A stretch of 64,000 nt of DNA from Pseudonocardiales bacterium (GTDB lineage: Bacteria > Actinomycetota > Actinomycetes > Mycobacteriales > Pseudonocardiaceae): contig JAFAWY010000117.1 in assembly GCA_019241525.1 (NCBI GenBank), positions 1 to 64,000 of the forward strand. Direction: 5' to 3'. Shown here piece by piece: positions 35,332 through 43,900 of the stretch. The position numbers and the translations under genes were made by a program. The notes under the pieces were generated by a model. The model had not been told where the DNA came from, ran no database searches, and saw only the letters and a program-made list of their open reading frames with translations. How positions within the stretch are numbered: the stretch's first letter is position 1; each line of letters starts with the position of its first letter.

Positions 35332-35565
35332 TTACCCGGACGGGTCGTGCCGCGGTTCCCGGTTAGCCGTGCGGCGAATGCTGACCGCGGTGACGGCAAG
35401 CACGCACAGGGGAAGCAGCCACCAGGCGGTGATCCCCATGCGGGTCAGACCCCAGGTACCCAGGAGGGCGAGCGCCACCGCGGCGGCAACGGTCCAGTCG
35501 TCCCCGATGATGAAGTCCACCCAGAACATGACGAACGCACGGATGCCGCGCACTACAGCATTCAT
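35332..35565 (-). CDS. Small membrane protein, 77 aa
   Basis: ATG 35565 shares a base with the stop of the gene upstream (TGATG), so it is translationally coupled. The product has two hydrophobic helices (TVAAAVALALLGTWGLT, ITAWWLLPLCVLAVTAVSI) and a short basic tail (RRTANREPR). It probably works with the larger membrane protein encoded immediately before it. Confidence 0.7.
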   Translation of the reverse strand: MNAVVRGIRAFVMFWVDFIIGDDWTVAAAVALALLGTWGLTRMGITAWWLLPLCVLAVTAVSIRRTANREPRHDPSG

Positions 35566-36341
35566 CAATGCCTCTCTGGGACAGACGGGGCCGAAGCCGA
35601 TCCAGGGCTTGATCCCGGCCGCACTACCAGCTGTGTGGTTTCCTGCCACCGGTGACGGACCCAACTCAGCAGCCCCAGCGCCGCCAGAACGTAGAAGGCG
35701 CCGAGTGCCAGCAGGGCCGTCTCCTCGCCCGGCCAGGCCACACCGAGGCCTTCTGCGGCCCAGAACGTGCCGAATGTGGTCAACAGTGCACCGACGAACA
35801 GCTGCAGCGCTCGCCGGGGGATTCGGGCCACCAGCCGGTAGGTCAGCGCGCCGACGGCTCCCAGGACGATGATCGCGGCAGCGGCGCCCGCCACGGCAGA
35901 GCCGACCGCGCCGGCCGCGGCGCCGAACGCCACGACGATCACCGTCACCTCCAGGCCCTCTAGAGACACGCCCTTAAACGACAACACGAAGCCCGTCCAG
36001 TCAAATCTGTGCTCGACCAACTCGGTGGAATCCACCTGTGCGGCCCGGTGGCCCACGCCCCATCCGTCACGAGCTACCCGCAGCACGCCCTTGCGCAACC
36101 ACTGCAGCCCGAAGATCAGCAGTAGTGCGCCGACGACCAGGCGCACCGGGGACAGCGGCACGTCGCGGACCGCGGTACCGAGCACTGCAACCAGCGCGGC
36201 AAGGACGACCAAGCCCGCGCTGGCGCCCGTCAGCGATGCTCGCCAAGAACGCGCCACCCCCACCCCGACCACGATCGCGACCATTTCGATGACTTCGATT
36301 GCCGTGGCGAAGAACGCAGTGAGAAGCACCGTTGGGTTCAC
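35565..36341 (-). CDS. COG4280-like predicted membrane protein
   Basis: The product of about 258 residues starts VNPTVLLTAFFATAIEVIEM and has about seven hydrophobic helices, including SFKGVSLEGLEVTVIVVAFG. The two paired acidic-helix motifs (FATAIEVIEMVAIV and FKGVSLEGLEVTVI) suggest internal duplication, as in cation-exchanger-like families. GTG 36341 has AAGGTGGG ahead; TTG 36347 is possible. It is coupled to the 77-residue membrane protein. A transport role is plausible but unproven. Confidence 0.75.
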   Translation of the reverse strand: MNPTVLLTAFFATAIEVIEMVAIVVGVGVARSWRASLTGASAGLVVLAALVAVLGTAVRDVPLSPVRLVVGALLLIFGLQWLRKGVLRVARDGWGVGHRAAQVDSTELVEHRFDWTGFVLSFKGVSLEGLEVTVIVVAFGAAAGAVGSAVAGAAAAIIVLGAVGALTYRLVARIPRRALQLFVGALLTTFGTFWAAEGLGVAWPGEETALLALGAFYVLAALGLLSWVRHRWQETTQLVVRPGSSPGSASAPSVPERH

Positions 36342-36429
36342 AGCCAACCCACCTTGCCGTCGGGAAGCGGGCGATCATATCCCCGTGTCCTGTCGCCCGA
36401 GGTTGCAACAATCCTGACACGGCATTCCT

Positions 36430-36940
36430 GCCGGTGGAGTGCTCGGTGCGCTAGGCCGGTATGCCATCGCGGCAGCATGGCCACACCCCCGGCGGAATCC
36501 CGTGGTCGACCTGAACGGTCAGCACGCAGTGGACGCTGCGCGCCATCCGCTACACCGGCCGCACGCAGGCGGTGCGGTGACGTTGCTTCTTGTCGCGCTC
36601 GGCGCCGCTGCCGCGGCCCGTTGCGCCATCTGGCCGACCGGGCGATCCAGGCCCGTCACGACTCGGTGTTTCCGTGGGGCACCTTGATCGTGAATATGGT
36701 CAGCAGCCTGCTGATCGGCTTGCCGCCGGTCTGCCGGCAAGTCCAGGGGTCACCGCGTTGATCAACAGCAGGTTCCGTGGAGCGCTGAGCGTGTACTCCA
36801 CCTTCAGTGACGAAATCCTGCGCCTGGCCCGAACCGGCGCCCGCTTCCATGCACTGGTCAACATCACCGCCAGCGTTGCCGCCGGAGTCGGTGCCTTCAT
36901 GTGCGGGCTGATGCTTGCTCATAGCCTTGCCGGACGGTGA
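36430..36940 (+). pseudogene. crcB: Decayed crcB (fluoride channel) remnant
   Basis: CrcB/Fluc segments appear in order but in three frames: GALGRYAIAAAWPH near 36440, then HLADRAIQARHDSVFPWGTL and IVNMVSSLLIGL near 36620-36725, then GALSVYSTFSDEILRL and the last helix up to 36938. The middle channel segment between LLIGL and GALSV is largely deleted. The first fragment and the WGTL fragment may come from two tandem crcB genes, the usual actinobacterial arrangement (known). No intact crcB lies in the window. It ends before a hairpin at 36968-36996. Confidence 0.75.
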
Positions 36941-36967
36941 CCACAGCAGCACGGCCTCAAAAATCGT

Positions 36968-36996
36968 GGCCCGCACTCGGTGCCAGAGTGCGGGCC
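36968..36996. terminator. Perfect 11-bp hairpin
   Basis: Arms GGCCCGCACTC (36968-36978) and GAGTGCGGGCC (36986-36996) surround a 7-base loop, between the rightward crcB remnant and the leftward microprotein B gene. Confidence 0.75.
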
Positions 36997-37024
36997 AACC
37001 ATCTAGCTACCGGAGGCACCCTTT

Positions 37025-37192
37025 CTAGCAGTCTCTATGGTGCTCGTGGCCGCATTTGTGGCCGTGGTGCTTTTCGTGGCAATGGTGCTCACCGTGATGC
37101 TCATGGTGACTCCGGTGCTCCCGGTGCTCGCACCGGCCGTGCCCGTTGTGGTGATGCCCGTAGCCGCAATGGAAAACCTCGGAAACCCGCAT
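37025..37192 (-). CDS. MRVxEVF-family microprotein B, His/Cys-rich, 55 aa
   Basis: ATG 37192 has a very strong ribosome binding site (AAGGGGAGG). The product starts MRVSEVFHCGYGHHHNGHGR and continues as a His-rich tail. About 20 of 55 residues are His and 5 are Cys (for example EHHGEHHCHEKHHGHKCGHE), with Glu, Lys and Gly between. Metal chelation is the obvious hypothesis. It shares only its first seven residues and its gene layout with the microproteins at 2909-3067 and 55421-55570. A hairpin ends the gene at 36968-36996. Its neighbours are decayed fluoride and potassium genes. Confidence 0.65.
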   Translation of the reverse strand: MRVSEVFHCGYGHHHNGHGRCEHREHRSHHEHHGEHHCHEKHHGHKCGHEHHRDC

Positions 37193-37492
37193 CGACGACC
37201 TCCCCTTCATCTTGACCTGACGACTGCCGAGTCGATCAGACAGCCGTGGTGACGGAAGCCTCCGGGGTTCTGAACGACCCACTCACGTCCCGGCAACGCT
37301 GCCTGAGAAAGCCTTGAGGCTCCGATCACCACCTGTGGACTGACCTGGCCTTCCTGCAGGAGTCGCCCTCAGATAAGTGAGCTGTAGCTAAAACAATCAC
37401 CAGCGTTGCTGGCCGGCGTCACGGTGCGGCAGTCGGAGTGATGACGCGTCGAGTCAGGATGCCCGCGAGTCCGGTGCGCGTCGCCCGGACGA

Positions 37493-38465
37493 TCAGACGA
37501 TCGTCTTTGGTGAGCAGGTGGTTGAGGGTGCCGGTAGTTGCAGGGTGTCTGTGCCGTGGCGGTGGATTGCGATCACCCGCACTTGGCGGGCGGTGTTGAC
37601 GGTGCTGCAGGCCGAGCCGTCGAGTCGCGAGCCGGCGTGAATGGGGACTTCAGCGATCAGGAGGACCCGGCGGCCAACCGGGATCGTGCCGAGGACTTGG
37701 CGGTCCAGCATCGCCGCGGCGAATGCCGGCGCGGCGAGGTAGGACACGCTTCGAGAAATGGTGATGTTGAAGTTGCGCTGCACGCCTTCGGCGAGGTCGC
37801 TGTCGAACAGGCGAAGCACGACGCGCAAGTCTCTGCTCAGGGCACGTCCGTGCAGGGCAGCTTCAAGGTTGGTGATGTCGTTGTTGGTGACGGCAACAAG
37901 GGCACGGCTGGTGCCCAGGTAGGCGGCCCGCAGGGTGTCTCCCCGGCTAGCGTCGCCGAAGACGACCGGCACGCCGATCCGGCGTGCCAGCAACACACGC
38001 CCAGACCAGCCTGAGCGTCGGCCAGCGCCAGCACGAGATCGGCGTGGTCCTGGTTGGTCGGTAGCAGCTCGGGCTTGCCGGGCTCGCTGGTGTCGGCGAG
38101 CGCGCAGATCACCCGATGCGCAGCGACATCGCGTCGCCGGGCGACATAGAGCGTCCGGCCCGGCAGCCGCACGTAGTTGGGCGCCAGTTCGCCCAATGCC
38201 CCTGCGACAAACGAGGGGGCTGCCGTCGCGGCGTCGGACAGCACGGTGCAGCGGGGGAACCAGGCACCCTCGCTCAGCTCCGGCGCCTCGATAAGTCGTA
38301 CCTTCGGTAACGCCGCAATCCGAGGTCCGTGATTCTGCTTCGCCGAGGGCAGGATCACGGACCTCGTCACTGATTCGAGTGACGAGCTCTTTCGACGAGG
38401 CGGTAGGCCAGCGGATTATCACCGCACACAATCAGATGCGGAGTCTGCTCCGCCTTGGCCCCCAT
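37493..38465 (-). pseudogene. TrkA-N (NAD-binding) potassium channel/transport protein, multiply disrupted
   Basis: Starting at ATG 38465, MGAKAEQTPHLIVCGDNPLA reads as a TrkA-N Rossmann start, but the frame shifts near 38415 (ELVTRISDEVRDPAL) and again near 38370 (SVILPSAKQNHGPRIAALPK). About 50 residues seem deleted between APELSEGAWF and PRCTVLSDAATAAPSFVAGA. A further shift near 38000 leads to RRIGVPVVFGDASRGDTLRA and the second TrkA-N domain, which then stays open to 37493. The intact protein would be about 550-600 residues with two NAD-binding domains. Several independent lesions make sequencing error unlikely. Confidence 0.8.
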
Positions 38466-38722
38466 AACGTTATGACACTACGCCTAGAGCCGCACCGACC
38501 AGCAATTTTATTTCTGACGAAGAGCCCGTCCATGGTCATCAGTGGACGACCACGCCACGGCGGCACCCACCCAGGCAAGGGGGCCGTTAGGGGACGTGTA
38601 ACGGTCACGACAGCTCTTCTTCGGGAATCCTTCATCTCCGGATTAAGCGCCCTTGCCCGCCGCTTAATATTCTGATCTCACTGCTCAATTTGCTGATCAT
38701 ACTGGGTACAAGAGGGATGACC

Positions 38723-39058
38723 ATGACTAGTCCCCAGCAGACTATGACCAACGCTGCCCGCCGAAGCCAAGAAGCCTTCACCAACGCCGTGCGGATTTGG
38801 GCGGAGAGTCTGGACAGGTTCACGCCGACTTCCCCCGTCGGGTGGCACGGCGCAGTGGAGGTCGTCGACGCCATGTTCGACTTCGCTGATCACATGCTGG
38901 CCAGCCAGAGAGAGTTCACCAAGGTATTGGTGGCCGCGACCACCTCGGCCGCCACCAAAGCTGCTTCTGCGACGCAACAGGTCGCCAAAGACATGCAGGA
39001 TGTCGCCAAGGAGGCACCCCTGACAAGGGACGGCGCCACGGCCTCGACTCTGGAATAG
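38723..39058 (+). CDS. Phasin-like helical protein, 111 aa
   Basis: ATG 38723 follows AGAGGG at good spacing. The sequence has no membrane segment and is almost all helix, with phasin-like character: ARRSQEAFTNAVRIWAESLD, DAMFDFADHMLASQREFTKV, and an Ala/Thr-rich C-terminal helix. Phasins coat polyhydroxyalkanoate granules (known); no synthase gene is in the window. It could also be a general stress-type helical protein. Confidence 0.65.
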   Translation: MTSPQQTMTNAARRSQEAFTNAVRIWAESLDRFTPTSPVGWHGAVEVVDAMFDFADHMLASQREFTKVLVAATTSAATKAASATQQVAKDMQDVAKEAPLTRDGATASTLE

Positions 39059-39073
39059 CGATGGCCACGGCTG

Positions 39074-39850
39074 CTAGGAATGACCGCGGAGGCGATGTTC
39101 GGAGTGGCGCGGTGGGCTGTGTTGGCCGGATGTGCTTCGCGGGCGACCGAAGTGCGCTTTAGCCAGGGTATGCCCGTTACGGTTGATCAGTTTGGCGGTG
39201 GCGAGGGTGTCGCGGTCGATGGGTGCGGGTCCACCCCAGCTTCCGCGTCCATTGATCAAAGGAAAGCTGCCGACTGACACGGTCGAGCCGTCCCGGCGCA
39301 CCACCTCGCAGTTGATGGTGCCGGCGGTCGTGGTGTTCGGGGCGTCGAGGGATAGGTAGATCCAGGAGGGGTGGCCGGGGTAAAGGTAGGCCTGTCCGAC
39401 CTGGTGTTCCGGGGTCTCGTGCTCGGCGGTGGTTAAGGGTGCGTACAGGATGGTCCGTTCGCCGGTCTGTCCGTCGTTGCCGGTTTGTGTCTGCGGGCTG
39501 GCCCCGGTTGGGGTCTGATTGTGGGTCGCCCGGCCGGCGATCCATCCGCTGGTAGCCAATGCGACCGCGGCCAGTCCAGCTGCAACGGGTAATTGCCACC
39601 GCCGGGTGCGTGGCGATGGTGGGGGTGTCAATGCGTTGATGACCCGCTGTTCGAATCCGGCGGGTGGCTCTACCGGCGGCAGTAGCTCAACCAGGCGGTC
39701 GGCCGTGGCGGTCAGCGCGGAGACCCTGTCCTGGCAACTGGAGCAGGTCTCCAGGTGGGCCAGCGCGTCAGCACGCTCGTGGCAGGACAGCACACCAAGG
39801 GCGAGTTCTTCGGCGAGTTCCTCGCATTGCCGACAGCTCAGCTCAGCCAT
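39074..39850 (-). CDS. Anti-sigma factor with zinc-binding (ZAS) domain and membrane anchor
   Basis: The 258-residue protein starts MAELSCRQCEELAEELALGV and carries the HxxxCxxC zinc motif in HLETCSSCQDR. One helix (LPVAAGLAAVALATSGWIAG) and an extracytoplasmic domain (about 120-240) follow. It should bind and inhibit the ECF sigma factor encoded just upstream. Its ATG overlaps the sigma gene end, giving co-translation. The zinc cluster suggests release by oxidants or regulated proteolysis (family knowledge). The outer domain shows no known fold by eye. Confidence 0.85.
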   Translation of the reverse strand: MAELSCRQCEELAEELALGVLSCHERADALAHLETCSSCQDRVSALTATADRLVELLPPVEPPAGFEQRVINALTPPPSPRTRRWQLPVAAGLAAVALATSGWIAGRATHNQTPTGASPQTQTGNDGQTGERTILYAPLTTAEHETPEHQVGQAYLYPGHPSWIYLSLDAPNTTTAGTINCEVVRRDGSTVSVGSFPLINGRGSWGGPAPIDRDTLATAKLINRNGHTLAKAHFGRPRSTSGQHSPPRHSEHRLRGHS

Positions 39851-40424
39851 GATCACTCCGCAGGACGGGGAGCGCAGCGTGCAACTTGGCCATGGCAGCG
39901 CGGATGCGCGACTTCGCGGTACTCACGGGTACGTGCTCGACGTCGGCGATCTCCCGGGTGCTCAGCCCGTGTACCCCGGCCATCACCACGGCTCTGGCCT
40001 GCTCGGGTGGCAGAGTTGCCAGCGCAACTCGAAGCTGCTCGGACGCCTCGCTGGCCAGTACCCGTCGCTCGGGACTGTCGGCGATGGCCGCAATGAGCGG
40101 CAACAGATCTTGCGGATCAACAGGCGCGGGGCGCCGGACGCGCGCAGCGTCCACCGCCAGGTTGTGCACGATGCGAGTCAACCACGTACGCACCGACCCT
40201 CGCCGTGGGTCGTAAAGCGCAGCATGCCGCCAGGCCCGCTCAAAGGCCTGCTGGGCAATATCCTCAGCAAGGCCATAGTCGCCGACAACGGCAACCGCCA
40301 CACCGAACACCAACGGCTGGAACCGACGGACGAACGCCACCGCCGCCTCCGCATCCCCAGCGCCCAAGCCGGCCAACAGCATGTCATCGGAGATCGGGGC
40401 CGCGGGGGTCCTCCGGACCGACAT
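39843..40424 (-). CDS. ECF RNA polymerase sigma factor
   Basis: The 193-residue protein has region 2 (FVRRFQPLVFGVAVAVVGDY, EDIAQQAFERAWRH, WLTRIVHNLAVDAAR) and region 4 (LATLPPEQARAVVMAGVHGL, STREIADVEHVPVSTAKSRI), the full ECF layout. Its stop overlaps the anti-sigma start. It probably transcribes its own operon. It resembles the mycobacterial SigK/SigL-type group by its pairing with a membrane anti-sigma factor, but assignment to a subfamily is not made. Confidence 0.9.
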   Translation of the reverse strand: MSVRRTPAAPISDDMLLAGLGAGDAEAAVAFVRRFQPLVFGVAVAVVGDYGLAEDIAQQAFERAWRHAALYDPRRGSVRTWLTRIVHNLAVDAARVRRPAPVDPQDLLPLIAAIADSPERRVLASEASEQLRVALATLPPEQARAVVMAGVHGLSTREIADVEHVPVSTAKSRIRAAMAKLHAALPVLRSDHG

Positions 40425-40968
40425 ACATCTATTACAGGCCCAGCGTCACCTTGGATCAGCCCGATCCGGCGAATTCACGCGGATGCACCCGCCACAGTGA
40501 ACGGAACTGATGGGTTGCCCGCTGGCCAGCGCTCAGCAGCGTCCACGGATGGCCCACCCGATCGTGAACCCCGATCAGGTGGCCAAATCAGCATCCGCCT
40601 ATCTAGGTTACCAAAGCGAGGCTAACTTACCTCTATCGGGTGAATGTTTCCCTTTTGTTAACGAGTTGTTTCCGTCTTTCGCCATCCCGACCTCGTATCT
40701 CCCTAGGTCCAGTAGCGCCTGCCGTCCGTGGCTGGGCACGCCGGCCGAGGGATCCTGGGGAGGCATGCATGGCGCGGGTAAGGCACCGGGAGATCGTCCC
40801 CGGCCACCACCTTCGTGCCGGCCCACCGGGAACCGTGGCCAAGCGCGCGTTGCCACAAAACACAGAAACGACTACGACTGCTGCGCACAACCTCACTGGA
40901 GTGTTCCATTTTTGTAATCTTCCCATTCAGTCCATGTCCTGATTGAGTTGAACCTGGAGACGTAGCCG
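40425..40968. other. Divergent promoter region
   Basis: 544 bases between the sigma-factor gene and the Pls/PosA gene. An AT-rich patch at 40600-40680 probably carries promoter elements. An iron-box-like half-site near 40613-40630 was considered weak. No gene seen. Confidence 0.4.
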
Positions 40969-43900
40969 TTGACAGTTCTTTCTTGGGCCGCGTTAGGTGG
41001 TCGGACCAGCAACACAGCCACGAACGCACGTAAGTCATTCTCCTCGCCGTTTCGACGCCTTCATCACTTTTTTGAGGCGACCAGTGACCGGATTCCGAAC
41101 AAGATTGCAGTAGAGAACGGTGATCACCAAGTTTCCTACCGGGAGTTGGACCAGCAAGCAAACCAGCTCGCGCACCTGCTGCGCGCATTGCATATCGGAA
41201 CTGGCTCGCGGGTTGGTATCCTGCTGCACCGGTCATTACAAACGTATGTGGCCCTACTGGCAATACTGAAGGCCGGCGCGGTATTTGTGCCAATCGACCC
41301 TGGATCTCCACGAGACCGCATCGGATATGTCGTCGACGACTCCGGGCTTGACCTGGTGATCACGTCCACGGAGTTTGCCGCGGTGACAGCCGACCTTAAC
41401 CCTTTGCGCCTGGAGCTGGATGAGCTTGCTGATGCGTTGGCCGAATGCCCACCATCACGAGTGGCAGCCGACGATGACGACAATGGGGACCCGCTATGTT
41501 ATGTGATTTACACGTCCGGTTCCAGCGGCCGACCCAAGGGGGTTGAGGTCGCACAGTCGAGCATCTGCAACTTCATCAATGTGGTGCCCCGCGTGTATGA
41601 CGTGCGCCAAAGCGACCGCGTCTACCAGGGCATGACTATTGCCTTCGATTTTTCAATCGAGGAAATCTGGCCAACTTTCGCAGTCGGTGCCACTTTGGTG
41701 GTGGGCCCGAATGACTCCCGTCGCCTCGGTTCGGAGTTGAGCGAATTCCTCAACGGAACAGGCGTGACCGTGTTGTACTGCGTCCCGACGTTGCTGGCGA
41801 CCCTGAGCGGGGAACTGCCGACGATCCGGACTCTGCTTGTCGGCGGCGAGGCGTGTCCCGCCGAGCTCGTCCAACGGTGGAGTTCATCCCGGCGGCGCAT
41901 CCTCAACACCTACGGTCCCACGGAAGCTACCGTGACCGCGACGTGTGGCGAGCTGCGGGCAGACAGACCTGTCACGATCGGCAGGCCACTACCCACGTAT
42001 CAGGTGGTCCTGCTCAGCAGCGACCTGGAGCCGGTATCAGCCGGTGAGGTGGGTGAGATCTGCATCGGCGGCCCTGGCATCGCCCGCGGCTACGTGGGCC
42101 GCCCCGAGCTGACCGCGGACCGATTCATTCGCCACCGGCTGGCGCGTAATGGGGGCCGACTGTACCGCACCGGTGACCTTGGACGGCTGCTCGACAGTGG
42201 TGAAATCGAGTACTGCGGCCGCGCCGACACGCAGATCAAGATTCGAGGGTACCGCGTCGAGCTCGCCGAGATCGAATCAGTACTGGCCCAGATGCCGGGG
42301 ATCGCGCAAGCAGTGGTAACCACCTTCCAGGCAGAGCCTGGACTCGACGAGCTGGTTGGTTACTACCGCCTGGACCACGGCACCAGCAGCATCGATCTAC
42401 AGCACATCCACCAGCACTTGCGGGCCCACCTACCCGCCTACATGGTCCCGACCTACCTCGAACAGCTCGACGTCATCCCCATGCTGCCCAGCGACAAGGT
42501 CGACCGGCACAAATTGCCCAGTCCGGCAGGTCCACGAAGCCTTGCCACCGGACACGATTACCTGGGCCCGGCGACCGACACCGAGCGACTTCTCGCCGAT
42601 GCCCTGGCCACGGTGCTGCGCGTCGAGCAAGTGTCGGTCGAGAGCAATTTCTTCGACGACATCGGGGCCAACTCGCTGGTCATGGCGCACTTTTGCACCC
42701 TGGTCAGGAAAAACGAAAACCTGCCCGCGGTGTCCATGAAAGACATCTACCTGTACCCAACAATCCGTGCCCTGGCCACCGCTGTCCCGGACGCGCCCGG
42801 CGCCCACGCCATCCAACAAATCGAGCAGCCACCCAGGCCTGCACGCGCCAGCAGATCGCAGTACCTGTTGTGCGGAATGCTGCAGATGCTGCTGTTCGTC
42901 GGATACCTCTACGTCGCCGGACTCGCGCTGGCCGGCGGCGTAAAGTGGATCTTCGCCAGCGCTGGGCTCACCGATGCCTACCTGCGCTCGCTGGCCTTCG
43001 GTACCGCCGGCTTCATAAGCCTGTGCGTCGCGCCGATCGTGGCCAAGTGGCTACTCATCGGTCGCTGGAAACCGCGGGAAATCCCCATCTGGAGCCTGGC
43101 GTATGTCCGCTTCTGGACCGCCAAAACACTCATCCGGTCTAGCCCCTTGGTTTTGTTCGCCGGGTCCCCACTCTACGTGCTGTACCTCAGAGCGCTGGGC
43201 GCCCGGATCGGTCGGGGCGTCGTGATCTTTTCGCGGAATGTTCCCGTGTGCACCGATCTACTTACCATCGGTGAAGGCACGGTCATCCGCAAGGACACCT
43301 ACTTCAACTGCTACCGGGCGCACGCCGGATCGATCCAAACCGGCAGGATAACGGTCGGCAGCAACGTCGTCATCGGTGAAACGTCGGTGCTCGACATCAA
43401 CACCTCGTTAGGCGATGACGCCCAACTCGGCCACGCGTCGTGCCTACTGTCCTCCCAGGCAATTCCGGCCGGCCAAAGCTGGCACGGCTCCCCGGCCCAG
43501 CGATGCGACGTGGACTACCGCACTGTTGGCCCTACTCGCTGCGGCACCGTACGCAGAGCCTGTTTCAGCGCCCTGCAATTGCTCAACGTGCTGGTATTCC
43601 TGTCACTGGCAGAAAGCGTCCTGGTCACCTACCTTCCCCGGGTTCCGGTGGTGGCTGTTGTCTTGGCACCGGCGCAGGCCAACCTTGCGCAATGGACGTT
43701 CTACGTCCAGACCCTGGTCCTCTCGTTCGCGCTGTTTTTCGTCGCCCTGACTGCCGGTATGTTGTTGGTGCTCACCGTTCCTCGTGCGCTCAACCTCGCT
43801 TTGACCACGGGCCGGGTCTATCCCTTGTACGGCTTTCACTACTGGGCGCAACGAATGATCTCGCGCCTCACGAACGCGAAAACCTACATGACGATCTTCG

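Noticed and set aside
40613-40630. Iron-box-like half-site (AGGCTAACTTAC) upstream of the Pls/PosA gene
   Set aside because: Only one half matches the IdeR/DmdR consensus and it is more than 300 bases from the start.
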